64,000 nt of DNA, taken from Holophagales bacterium. GTDB taxonomy: Bacteria; Acidobacteriota; Thermoanaerobaculia; Multivoradales; JAGPDF01. A model generated the notes under the pieces. That model saw only the letters and a program-made list of their open reading frames with translations, was not told the origin of the DNA and did no database searches. A program made the translations under genes and the position numbers. The stretch covers positions 2,015,501 to 2,079,500 of the forward strand of contig CP064972.1 in assembly GCA_016699405.1 (NCBI GenBank), read 5' to 3'. How positions within the stretch are numbered: position 1 is the stretch's first letter; each line of letters begins with the position of its first letter. This document shows positions 18,815-26,580 of this stretch, one piece after another.

Positions 18815-20344
18815 ATGATCTCGCCGGACGGGACGAGGGCCTCCGGGTGTCCGGCGCAGCGGTCGGGGAGCCGGTCGCTGCGCCGGCTCGGGCCGCTCGT
18901 TTGCCTGATCGTCTCGCTCGCCGTCCCGCGACCGGCGACGGGCGAGGCGATCGCCTACCGCGCGATGTCGCTGCGCGCCGACGGCGACCTCGCCGACTGG
19001 GGGCGGAGCGAGCCGGCCTTCGTCCTGCGCGAGCCGGAGCTCCTGCCGCCCCTGGCCAATCAGGTCACGGTGCGGCTGGCGTGGGACCTCGAGCGGCTCT
19101 GGGCCGCCTTCGAAGTGATCGACTTCGATCGGGTGCCGGCGCCGACCGAAGCCGCCGGCGCGACGCTCTACCAGGGCGACAGCGTCGAGCTCTATCTCCA
19201 TCTCGACTCCTGCGGCACCGCTCGCATGGGTCTCTGCTGCTACCAGATCGTCGCCGCTCCGGACGGCCGTTTCGCCGTGTTGCAGGGTGATCCGCTGGCG
19301 GGCGAGATCGAGCAGCTCGAGGTGCCGAAACGGGTGCGACCGGAGGTCCGCCTCGAGGTCGGCGGAGCGCACCGCGCCGACGGCTACGTGGTGGAGATCG
19401 CCGTTCCCTGGGTGGAGCTCGGCGTGCTGGCACCGCAGAGCGGGCAGCGCTTCGATCTCGACCTCGCCTGGAACGACTGGACCGAGGATCACCCTCTGCT
19501 GCCGGAGATTCCGCTCGATCTGCACAACCTCGCCGCTCTCGAGCACCACGAGAAGTCGCGGGTGCGCCCGCTGCCGCCGACGATCTCGTGGGAGGAGCGC
19601 GAGGCGATCGTCGCCCGCGCCTACTTCCCCTGGAGCCTCGCCGGGCGGCGCAGCTTCGGCTACCCGCGAACCTGGCACACCATGCGCCTGGCGGGGGAGC
19701 CGCCGCTGCCGACGCGCTGGGTGAAGCGCTTCGGCGCCGAACGGCTGGCCGCCGGTGTCGTGCTCGGTCTGCTGGGATTCGGCAGCGGCCTGCTGCTGCT
19801 CCTGCGTTGGGACGAACGGCGCCGGCTGCGCGAGTTGCTCGTGCGCATGCAGCGACTCGAGGAGCAGCTCGCGACGGCACCCCCGCCCGTGGCGAGCGAC
19901 GGCACCAGGTGGAGCGCGGCGGTCGAGGACGGCGAGCTCGAGGCTCCGGCGCCGCGCCCGGAGGCGCCGGCCCTCCGGCCGCGCGCGGCGGTCGAACAGT
20001 TGGCGCAGCGGGCGACGGACTGCATCCTCCGCCACCTCGCCGAACCGCTGAGCGTTGACGCACTGGCGCGCCAGCTCTACGTCTCGACCCGCACGCTGGA
20101 GCGCGCGCTCGCCGAGTCGCACCGCTGCACGCCGCGCCAGCTCATCGCCGCCGTGAAGCTGCGCGAAGCCGAGCGGCTGCTGCGCGACGAAGGACTCTCG
20201 GTCACCGAGGTCGCGGCCCGGCTCGGCTACGCCGACCCGTCGCACTTCTCAAAGCGCTTCAAGGAGGCGTTCCGCATTCCGCCCTCGCTTGTCGCGCGCC
20301 GCGTCGCAGCCGCCGCGCCGATGCCCGGCGCGGTGGTCAACTGA
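18815..20344 (+). CDS. Membrane-anchored AraC-family regulator with CBM9-like sensor domain
   Basis: A 509-residue one-component receptor. After an N-terminal signal/anchor segment (about 20-45) comes an extracytoplasmic domain that begins DGDLADWG and resembles the family-9 carbohydrate-binding-module fold (VTVRLAWDLERLWAAFEV, YQGDSVELYLHLD, GYVVEIAVPWVELG). A transmembrane helix (about 310-330), a charged coiled coil and a disordered linker lead to a C-terminal AraC helix-turn-helix domain (about 395-495). Both helix-turn-helices are visible: LSVDALARQLYVSTRTLERAL and LSVTEVAARLGYADPSHFSKRF. The predicted role is to bind a ligand, perhaps a sugar, outside and regulate genes inside without a phosphorelay. 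The ATG at 18815 follows GAGGAG by seven bases; an upstream extension of the frame lacks signals. It may regulate its neighbours, but no target site is identified. Confidence 0.8.
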   Translation: MISPDGTRASGCPAQRSGSRSLRRLGPLVCLIVSLAVPRPATGEAIAYRAMSLRADGDLADWGRSEPAFVLREPELLPPLANQVTVRLAWDLERLWAAFEVIDFDRVPAPTEAAGATLYQGDSVELYLHLDSCGTARMGLCCYQIVAAPDGRFAVLQGDPLAGEIEQLEVPKRVRPEVRLEVGGAHRADGYVVEIAVPWVELGVLAPQSGQRFDLDLAWNDWTEDHPLLPEIPLDLHNLAALEHHEKSRVRPLPPTISWEEREAIVARAYFPWSLAGRRSFGYPRTWHTMRLAGEPPLPTRWVKRFGAERLAAGVVLGLLGFGSGLLLLLRWDERRRLRELLVRMQRLEEQLATAPPPVASDGTRWSAAVEDGELEAPAPRPEAPALRPRAAVEQLAQRATDCILRHLAEPLSVDALARQLYVSTRTLERALAESHRCTPRQLIAAVKLREAERLLRDEGLSVTEVAARLGYADPSHFSKRFKEAFRIPPSLVARRVAAAAPMPGAVVN

Positions 20345-20353
20345 CCGCCGCGC

Positions 20354-21145
20354 TCACGGCCGCCCGCACGGGGCGGTCAGCTCGCCGGTGTCGAGATAGG
20401 CCTGCCAGAGTCGGCGCCAGGTGCGCCAGTCGTGCCCGCCGGGCAGCGCGGCGACGCGCTCTGGCGGTAGCGCCGCGGCGAGGAGGCGATGCCCCGGTGC
20501 GAAGTCGTCGGATTGGCCGAAACCGAGGAAGAGCGTCGGCCCACCCCCGCGCACGATCGACTGCAGCGAGCGCCAGAGCGAGCGTTGGAAGTCGTCTTCG
20601 GCGAGGACCTCCGGCGCCGGCCAGCTCGCGAGGCCGCCGGCCGACGCGACCTCGCGCACCACCTCCGGCTCGCCGAGGTACGGCGCGAGCTCGACGAGCC
20701 CGGCGATCTCCCCCGGGTAGCGCTGCACGTAGAGCAGCGAGCCGGTGCCGCCCATCGACACGCCCACCAGCCAGATCCGCTCCCGTCCGGCGGCGCGCAG
20801 CGGCGCGATCACGTCCTCGTGCAGCCGCTCGAGCACCGTGCGCCGCGTGTAGTAACCGAGATGCGCGTCGGGCGCCACCACCTCCGCGTCGATCCCCCGC
20901 GCCGCGAGGGCCTCGGCGAACCCCGCCTTGGCGAACGACTCCGGGCGGTCGTAGCGCCCGGGCAACAGCACCACCGCACACCGGCCCGCGGCCGATCCCG
21001 TGGCGAGCCGTTCCGCCGGCATCGGCACCCGCGCCGGACGCAGCGCCGCACAGCCGAGCGCGAAAAGGGCAAGCGCCGACATCGCACCCAGCCGACCGAA
21101 GCGATGCAGGGGCCCATCAGGAACGAACGGGAACGACGCGGGCAT
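20354..21145 (-). CDS. Alpha/beta hydrolase, predicted lipoprotein
   Basis: Serine hydrolase of the alpha/beta fold with nucleophile elbow GVSMGG (about residue 130), an upstream VVLLPGRYDRPE segment for the oxyanion strand, and a likely catalytic Asp/His pair (GQSDDF and GGHDWRTW near the C-terminus). The N-terminus ALALFALGCAAL is a lipobox, which would anchor the protein in the envelope. I chose the ATG at 21145 because GAGGAGG lies seven bases upstream; the open frame extends 28 codons further without support. Substrate unknown: esterase or lipase-like. It converges with the AraC-type gene, nine bases apart, and its start lies close to the junction with the RHS island. Confidence 0.82.
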   Translation of the reverse strand: MPASFPFVPDGPLHRFGRLGAMSALALFALGCAALRPARVPMPAERLATGSAAGRCAVVLLPGRYDRPESFAKAGFAEALAARGIDAEVVAPDAHLGYYTRRTVLERLHEDVIAPLRAAGRERIWLVGVSMGGTGSLLYVQRYPGEIAGLVELAPYLGEPEVVREVASAGGLASWPAPEVLAEDDFQRSLWRSLQSIVRGGGPTLFLGFGQSDDFAPGHRLLAAALPPERVAALPGGHDWRTWRRLWQAYLDTGELTAPCGRP

Positions 21146-21299
21146 CGACGAGCCTCCTCGGGAGCCAAGCGTCTCCCTCTCGCCAGTCTCTACGGCCCGC
21201 ACGGTGATTTGGCTCGAAGGCGGGTGCAAGTGGAGGAGGCCTCAGGCGACAAACCGAGCACTGAACTACCGGCCGACTGGATCGAGCACGGAGGCGGAG

Positions 21300-21836
21300 A
21301 CCCGCCTGGAGGAGACCTTCGTCTATGGGGGCGTCAGAGGCCGCAAGAGCGAGCGGACCCTGCGGTTCTTCCCTGGCGCCGGGGCGCTCGAGGCGTTCCA
21401 CGCCCGGCAGATGAATCTGCAGGAATTCCGCCACAGCGAGAGCTTCGACGCCCTCGGGCAGCGCGTGGGGCTCGATTACCCGCAATGCCTGGCCGGGAGT
21501 TACAAGTGCTCGGCGAGCACGACGCTACCGGCGCGGCCGCAGACTTGGGTCTACGAGCTGGGCCGCTTGCGAGACGCGCCCGGGTGGACGATGCCACACG
21601 CCACCCAGCCGGGCGTGACCTACCATCCAGGCGGGATGTGGGCGGAAGTCCGGCACGTCAACGGGGTGACCGACGTCCAGGTTCAGGACGGCTCGCGGCG
21701 CCTGCGCCCGGGGTACTTGTCGACCGTCCGAGGCTCGCAGGTGCTCTGGAAGCCCGGGCTGTTCAGCTACGACGTGGCCGGCAACATCCTCTCGATCGGC
21801 CCGAGTGAGGACGGAGGGACGGACCTCTTTGCCTAA
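21300..21836 (+). pseudogene. RHS core fragment ending at an in-frame TAA
   Basis: The frame carries degenerate YD/RHS-type segments (ESFDALGQRVGLDYP, VTYHPGGMWAEVRHVNGVTD and LFSYDVAGNILSIG) and ends DLFA at TAA 21834-21836. Translation of the very next codons in the same frame continues the RHS pattern (YGTSRL), so this is one ancestral reading frame interrupted by a stop. No convincing start codon or upstream RHS repeats exist; the region upstream runs directly into the divergent hydrolase gene. It is therefore a 5'-deleted remnant of a much larger RHS protein, which is normally over 1,000 residues. Confidence 0.6.
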
Positions 21837-22168
21837 TACGGCACGAGCCGGTTGCGAGAGAGTCGGTTCTTCGTGCAACAGCGGAACCCGCTGGACACGG
21901 ATCTGCTCGTCGATAGCTTCGAGACGGGAGACACGTCGAAGTGGAACCGCACGCAGCACTGGGAGACCTCGACGCTGCTTGGCTACGTTTTCGACGAGCA
22001 CGGCAATCTGCTGACCGAGAAGCGCAACGGCGCGACCTTCCGCACCCACGCGACGAACGGCGCGACCAACCGCCTGACGAGCGGCACGTACGACGCGGCC
22101 GGAAACCGGACGCTCTACGACAACGTCACGACGACCTTCGATGCGCTGAACCGGGTGGTGAAGCGCCA
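21613..22168 (+). repeat. RHS core direct repeat, copy 1
   Basis: About 556 bases nearly identical to 23703-24261, starting GCGTGACCTACC and ending near GTGAAGCG. Long tracts match perfectly (for example around 21730-21880), including the in-frame TAA. Copy 2 differs by scattered substitutions and a net 3-base insertion near its end. The distance between the copies is 2,090 bases. Confidence 0.9.
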
Positions 22169-23258
22169 AGCCTCGGGCGGCACACCGCTCTACTTCCTCT
22201 ACACCGCCGACGACGAGCGGACGATCACCTGGGACTCGGAGTCCGCCCACCCCGTGTGGCTACGCTTCACGCTGCGGGACTTCGATGGCAAGCTGATCCG
22301 CAAGGTCGATGAGACCTCGAGCTCCACCCTGGTCGCCGACGAAGACGTCATCTTCCGCGGCGATCAGCCTCTCGGCAGAGAGACATTCGACGTCGCGCCC
22401 ACCTCCTTCCACCTCTCCCTCGACCACCTCGGCTCGGTGCGGATGACGACGAGCGGCAGCGGTGCGGTTGTGGCGAAGAAGAAGTACTACCCCTTCGGCG
22501 AAGAGGCGACGCCGTTCTTCGAGCAGGCCGCGATCGCGCTCAAGTACACCGGGCACGAGCGGGATGCGTACGACCCGGCGGCGACGGGGGACGACCGAGA
22601 CTACATGCATGCACGGTACTTCCTGCCCTTGACCGGGAGACTGCTCAGCGCGGATCTACTCCTTGGGAATACACGAGTGCCGCAGAGCTTGAATCGATTC
22701 GCCTACGTGAAGGGGAACCCCCTGCGATATGTCGATCGGTTCGGCCTAGCCGCTGGTGCCGTCATCACCGTCACCGGTGAGGATCCTTGCCCAGGGACAC
22801 CGGCCAGCTACTCGTGCAGAGACTGGGAATCGCTGATGGACGCGATGGAGCGCCTCAAGGCTGCTGCCGCCGCGTTTCCCAGCGAGGGCGTTGGTCCTCT
22901 TCGTAGTGCATACCAACTTCGATTCGAAGAGATGGCGGTCGAAGGGAACTACCTCGCGGCTGCGGTCGACTTCATCGGCCTCGAGTTCTTCATTCCGGAG
23001 AGCAACGGTGACCTCGGTTTCGACCTTGGCGCAACGCTTCTTCCGTTCGGAAGAGTTGGCAAGGGACTGACCAAGAGCTTCGCGTACGCAGTCAAGAAGC
23101 TCGGTCTGGATGCGAAGAAGGCCAGCGCCGTTCTTCATGCTGTGAAGCGAGCAGCGGGGCGTGGGGGAAATGCCGATGTGGTCTTTGACACAGTTACGGG
23201 CGACATCATTTCGCCGCAAACGGGCGAAGTGCTTGGTAATCTAGCTGACGATCTTTGA
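21852..23258 (+). CDS. RHS repeat-associated core protein fragment with C-terminal toxin-like tip
   Basis: This frame resumes directly after the TAA at 21834. It has the motif DSFETGDTSKWN, several YD-type repeats (YVFDEHGNLL, TYDAAGNRTLYDN), the conserved RHS core HLDHLGSVRMTT-like segment, YYPFGEEAT, YTGHERDAYD and YMHARYFLPLTGRLLSADL, and the core end NRFAYVKGNPLRYVDRFG. After DRFG the variable C-terminal tip starts (about residue 298) and runs 170 residues, ending NADVVFDTVTGDI and QTGEVLGNLADDL. RHS proteins deliver such tips as toxins into competing cells. I do not recognise the tip family. The only start near the beginning is a TTG at 21852, so whether it is translated alone is doubtful. 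The next gene, DUF4279, is the presumed immunity gene, with a 14-base gap. Confidence 0.75.
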   Translation: MRESRFFVQQRNPLDTDLLVDSFETGDTSKWNRTQHWETSTLLGYVFDEHGNLLTEKRNGATFRTHATNGATNRLTSGTYDAAGNRTLYDNVTTTFDALNRVVKRQASGGTPLYFLYTADDERTITWDSESAHPVWLRFTLRDFDGKLIRKVDETSSSTLVADEDVIFRGDQPLGRETFDVAPTSFHLSLDHLGSVRMTTSGSGAVVAKKKYYPFGEEATPFFEQAAIALKYTGHERDAYDPAATGDDRDYMHARYFLPLTGRLLSADLLLGNTRVPQSLNRFAYVKGNPLRYVDRFGLAAGAVITVTGEDPCPGTPASYSCRDWESLMDAMERLKAAAAAFPSEGVGPLRSAYQLRFEEMAVEGNYLAAAVDFIGLEFFIPESNGDLGFDLGATLLPFGRVGKGLTKSFAYAVKKLGLDAKKASAVLHAVKRAAGRGGNADVVFDTVTGDIISPQTGEVLGNLADDL

Positions 23259-23272
23259 AATGGGAGAAACAG

Positions 23273-23680
23273 ATGGCCGATGCGACGTTTTCTGCTTCTT
23301 TCCGGATCATGGGGAAGGACTTGGATCCATCGGAGGTCTCCAGGCTCCTCGGCCTAGAGCCCGATGAAGCGCATCGTGCCGGAGATCCGAGACCTAGCAG
23401 CTTGGGGCGGACGTACTCGGCCTACTCGGCCGGCATCTGGTCGTTGGTTTCCCAGGTCGATCAACGAATGCCACCGGGAGACCATGCGGCCGGGCTGTTG
23501 GCTCGTCTGGAGGGTCGAGGGCAGGTCTTGCGGCAAATCAAGGAGCTCGGCTACGAGCTCGATCTCTTCCTCGGTGTTTTCGGCGACGGAGGTGGCAATT
23601 TCGGCTTTTCTGTCGACAATCGGACGATGATGGCTCTTGCAGAGTTCGGAATTTCGCTGGAGGTTGATGTTTACGGTTGA
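23273..23680 (+). CDS. DUF4279 domain protein, probable immunity protein for the RHS tip
   Basis: A 135-residue protein with the DUF4279 pattern: TFSASFRIMGKDLDPSEVSRLLGLEP, a GDP turn, GIWSLVSQVD and a closing two-strand segment around LFLGVFGDGGGNFGFSVD. DUF4279 proteins commonly sit directly after polymorphic toxin genes and are regarded as likely immunity proteins. The ATG at 23273 has GGGAGAAACAG upstream; a TTG at 23255 overlapping the toxin stop is an alternative. It lies immediately after the RHS tip and before the second RHS core copy, which is the expected place for a cognate immunity gene. Binding to the tip is inferred, not seen. Confidence 0.75.
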   Translation: MADATFSASFRIMGKDLDPSEVSRLLGLEPDEAHRAGDPRPSSLGRTYSAYSAGIWSLVSQVDQRMPPGDHAAGLLARLEGRGQVLRQIKELGYELDLFLGVFGDGGGNFGFSVDNRTMMALAEFGISLEVDVYG

Positions 23681-23702
23681 GGACTTCGTGTCGGGTGCCA
23701 CT

Positions 23703-24261
23703 GCGTGACCTACCATCCAGGCGGGATGTGGGCGGAGATCCGACACGCCAACGGAGTGACCGACGTTCAGGCACAGGACGGCTCGCGGCGCCTGCGCGCG
23801 GGGTCCTTGTCGACCGTGCGAGGCTCGCAGGTGCTCTGGAAGCCCGGGCTGTTCAGCTACGACGTGGCCGGCAACATCCTCTCGATCGGCCCGAGTGAGG
23901 ACGGAGGGACGGACCTCTTTGCCTAATACGGCACGAGCCGGTTGCGAGAGAGTCGGTTCTTCGTGCAAAAGCGGAACCCGCTGGACACGGATCTGCTCGT
24001 CGATAGCTTCGAGACGGGAGACACGTCGAAGTGGAACCGCACGCAGCACTGGGAGACCTCGACGCTGCTTGGCTACGTTTTCGACGAGCACGGCAGTCTG
24101 CTGACCGAGAAGCGCAACGGCGCGACCTTCCGCACCCACGCGACGAACGGCGCGACCAATCGCCTGAGGAGCGGCGCGACCTACGACGCGGCGGGCAACC
24201 TGACGCTTCTCGCCAACGTGACGACGACCTTCGATGCGATAGTCCGGGTTGTGAAGCGGCA
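23703..24261 (+). repeat. RHS core direct repeat, copy 2
   Basis: Second copy of the 21613-22168 segment. It carries the same in-frame TAA (23922-23924 here) and the DSFETGDTSKWN motif. It begins abruptly 23 bases after the DUF4279 stop, at GCGTGACC, which marks the duplication junction. Confidence 0.9.
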
Positions 24262-24265
24262 GTGA
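23705..24265 (+). pseudogene. Orphan RHS core segment without a toxin tip
   Basis: Translation follows copy 1 (YHPGGMWAEIRHANGVTD, then TAA, then SRFFVQKRNPLDTDLL and ATYDAAGNLTLLANV). It stops with FDAIVRVVKRQ at 24263-24265, before the RHS core proper and before any tip. It looks like the leftover 5' part of a displaced second tip cassette whose toxin part has been deleted. The next gene, an Imm40-like protein, may be the surviving immunity gene of that cassette. Confidence 0.6.
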
Positions 24266-24426
24266 GCCCTTCCCCTGGAGGCGGTGCTCGGAGGGGGGGG
24301 ATTCGGAGCCCTCGCGATCGGCGCGGTGTCGTAGACTTGACTGGGACGCTGAAGTGCGGAGGTACTTCACGCTCGCGCGGAGCAGCAGCCACGCGTCTTA
24401 CGAAGGTGACTGGCATCCGAGAGAAG

Positions 24427-24696
24427 ATGCCGCGAGAGCTGGCGGCACATGGCTTCTGGACAGAGTCGGAGGGCGCTTGGCCGCGAGATGCGGCGCTGGC
24501 GGTGCTCGAGTGGCTCGCCAGCGAGGGGATCGGAATCCGTGGCATCGAGATCTGGATGCCGTCTGCGAATGGCCCGATCATCCCGACCCCGGACTTCTAT
24601 TCGTGGGCCCCGCCCGTTGGAAGATGCGGCGAGGAGGCGAAAGGCTATCGAGGTCGGGAGCCATTCTTCTGCATCGAGCTCGACAATGAGTGGTGA
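24427..24696 (+). CDS. Imm40-like immunity protein (orphan)
   Basis: An 89-residue protein. The pattern AWPRDAALAVLEWLASEGIG followed by IRGIEIWMPS, Pro-rich PIIPTPDFYSW and the acidic C-terminus FFCIELDNEW resembles the Imm40 family of polymorphic-toxin immunity proteins. Start choice is uncertain: ATG at 24427 with a weak GAGAG upstream, or an in-frame GTG at 24406. It follows the RHS core duplicate but no toxin tip is present, so it would be an orphan immunity gene that protects against a relative's toxin. The Imm40 assignment rests on visual pattern only. Confidence 0.5.
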   Translation: MPRELAAHGFWTESEGAWPRDAALAVLEWLASEGIGIRGIEIWMPSANGPIIPTPDFYSWAPPVGRCGEEAKGYRGREPFFCIELDNEW

Positions 24697-24711
24697 TTCC
24701 GAAAGGGACCG

Positions 24712-25185
24712 ATGGCGAGGATGAGGGTCACGGCGCCTCGAGCCGGTGCGCTCGTCCTGGTTCTCGCGGCGGCCATGTTCATCTACCTCGCCACCGCCGG
24801 TCCCGTCCTCTTCTCGTACGTCGAACGATACAGCTGCGCGCCACAGCCAGTATGGAGTGTTCTCAACCCACTGCGCGACCGCGCACCCGAAGGGCCGGCA
24901 GAGCTCCTCCTGCGAGAGCTCGCCGCTGGCAACGTGCGCCCGGCGCTCAGTCGACTGTCAACCGGCACCCCAATAGACCAGGGCACGGTCGACAGTGAAC
25001 TCAGGCTGAGGCTCCTCTCCTGGCGTTTGATGGGACGGCAGGACTTCGGCGACCGTATCGAATTGTCGTACCAGGGTGCGCGCAGTGATTGGCCGGATGA
25101 CGAGAGGCGCCCTCTTTGGATCCGAGTTGCGAGGCCCACGCCCGGTGCACCCTGGCGGATCGTCGAGTTCTCCGCCGTCTACTGA
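24712..25185 (+). CDS. Small membrane-anchored protein of unknown function
   Basis: A 157-residue protein with one N-terminal membrane helix (residues 12-30, GALVLVLAAAMFIYLATAG) and a roughly 120-residue extracytoplasmic or cytoplasmic domain containing WRLMGRQDFGDRIELSYQG and ending WRIVEFSAVY. I recognise no family. The ATG at 24712 follows GAAAGGG and starts 15 bases after the Imm40-like gene, so co-expression is likely. Codon usage is less extreme than in the backbone. It may be another immunity-type or cargo gene of the RHS island. Confidence 0.55.
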   Translation: MARMRVTAPRAGALVLVLAAAMFIYLATAGPVLFSYVERYSCAPQPVWSVLNPLRDRAPEGPAELLLRELAAGNVRPALSRLSTGTPIDQGTVDSELRLRLLSWRLMGRQDFGDRIELSYQGARSDWPDDERRPLWIRVARPTPGAPWRIVEFSAVY

Positions 25186-25218
25186 AGTGACCTGAGCGGA
25201 GCAACCGGGGGGAATTCG

Positions 25219-25602
25219 TTGACGCTCTTCGAGAAACTCGTTCTGTCCGCGAATCGAGTGGCCCTGCTCCTCGGGGGAGCATTCGGTCTCGTGTTCGTCG
25301 CCGCCTCGCGCGTTCTCGGGCAACCCCTGCAGCGTGGTGTTCTCCTGCTTGGGCTCTTCGGCGTACTCGCGTTGGTGTGTGAGGTGACGCGCAGCGGAAA
25401 CGCTCAGCTGAGCCTACAGTCTGGACTGTGTGCGGACGCCGTCGGCTCCCTCGTGCTTCTGCTTCCCCGCGCGGCTGTCGCAACGCTGGAATCAGGTGAG
25501 TGGCTCGGGCGAACGTGTGGAGCAGCGATCCTGTTGGTTCTGGCCGCGATTCTCCAGCTTCGTCTATCGATGACCGCCAGGCTGCCGAAGGATGGAGAGT
25601 GA
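25219..25602 (+). CDS. Small integral membrane protein of unknown function
   Basis: 127 residues with about four predicted helices (VALLLGGAFGLVFVAA, GVLLLGLFGVLALVCEV, AVGSLVLLLPRAAVA, CGAAILLVLAAILQL). The start is a TTG at 25219 preceded by GGGGGAATT. No family is recognised. It lies 33 bases after the previous small gene on the same strand, so the two may form an operon. Confidence 0.5.
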   Translation: MTLFEKLVLSANRVALLLGGAFGLVFVAASRVLGQPLQRGVLLLGLFGVLALVCEVTRSGNAQLSLQSGLCADAVGSLVLLLPRAAVATLESGEWLGRTCGAAILLVLAAILQLRLSMTARLPKDGE

Positions 25603-25664
25603 GCGGTTCTCCTGGCGCGCTGCGACGGATTTCGTTCGGTCCCTCGGAGGAAACGGAGCGAGAC

Positions 25665-25784
25665 ATGAAGACGCGAGCTGTGGCACGTCACACGCTGGCG
25701 TGGACTCCTGGGGATCGAGATCCTCGAGGCCAGCCGCCTACTTTCGCCGGAGTTGTTGTCGATAGCGATGCCCTTGAGGACTAG
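25665..25784 (+). CDS. Possible 39-residue ORF
   Basis: ATG at 25665 preceded by a good GGAG-containing ribosome site (CGGAGCGAGAC). It encodes a basic N-terminus, then a Pro/Gly/Asp-rich segment (WTPGDRDPRGQPP) and an acidic end (SDALED). No homology is recognised. It may be a real small protein or the leftover of a larger gene. Confidence 0.25.
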   Translation: MKTRAVARHTLAWTPGDRDPRGQPPTFAGVVVDSDALED

Positions 25785-25792
25785 CTAGGCTC

Positions 25793-26059
25793 ATGAAGAA
25801 CTGGCTTCTGTTGCTCGTGATTCTCGGGTTGCTTGTCGCCGGTGAGCTGTCTTATTCCCGATACCAAGTGGCGACGGGGAGCAATGGCGAAGAGCTTCTC
25901 GATGCATGGCTCCTGCCACTCGGAACTATCCTCGTCCTTGCTGGGTGTTTCGCCCTCGCGAAGGGCAGGGGAGCGGTAGCCAAGCTCGTGGCAGGGTTCG
26001 CTGTTGTCTTGGGAGCGATCGCCGGAGCGTTGGGCTACGTTCTCGTGACGCGCTGGTGA
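25793..26059 (+). CDS. Small two-to-three-helix membrane protein
   Basis: 88 residues. The first helix is LLLLVILGLLVAGELSY, and two further helices follow (LLPLGTILVLAGCFAL and LVAGFAVVLGAIAGALGYVLV). Start ATG 25793; the ribosome site is weak. No family is recognised. It is part of a run of four small membrane-protein genes between the RHS locus and the backbone. Confidence 0.45.
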   Translation: MKNWLLLLVILGLLVAGELSYSRYQVATGSNGEELLDAWLLPLGTILVLAGCFALAKGRGAVAKLVAGFAVVLGAIAGALGYVLVTRW

Positions 26060-26143
26060 AAGGCCGAGGGCCTAGAAATCCAAGGCATCGATGTCGATTC
26101 CTCCGCACGTCGAGGAGGAGCCCGCAGACCAGGGGGCGACGAA

Positions 26144-26488
26144 ATGAAAGTGCCTCGGCGACTACCATTCCTCGTGTTCACCGTGCACGCAGCAGTAGCC
26201 GCCCTGTGCACTTGGATCGAGACGTTTCAGTGGGGAATGTATCCTCTGGCCGTCGACGCGGGTCGGTTCCTGCGTGTCCTCGACGCCGCAGTCCTGTGGC
26301 CGATCGACGGCGCTCTCCGCGCCATCACGGGCGTTCCAGGGGTCTGGCCGTTCGGGATTCGGTGGACTGTCGTGATCCTCGAGACGGCGGCCCACTCTCT
26401 CTTCGGGGGCCTCTTTTGGGTACTCGTGGCCCACGGCGCAACGGTCGCCCTGGCTTCCACACGGGATGGCTCAGGGGCGCGAGGCTGA
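26144..26488 (+). CDS. Small membrane protein of unknown function
   Basis: 114 residues with an N-terminal helix (LPFLVFTVHAAVAALCTW), a central amphipathic part (FLRVLDAAVLWPIDGALRAI) and a C-terminal helix (AAHSLFGGLFWVLVAHGATVAL). GGGGGCGACGAA precedes the ATG at 26144. I do not recognise it. Confidence 0.5.
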   Translation: MKVPRRLPFLVFTVHAAVAALCTWIETFQWGMYPLAVDAGRFLRVLDAAVLWPIDGALRAITGVPGVWPFGIRWTVVILETAAHSLFGGLFWVLVAHGATVALASTRDGSGARG

Positions 26489-26580
26489 TACGGGGCCTGG
26501 GTCCTCGGGCCTGGCGGAGTGCCAGCGCGCCCTCTGCGCCGCTTCCGAGCGGCAGGCGGGAGTCCCCCGGAGTCTCCCCT

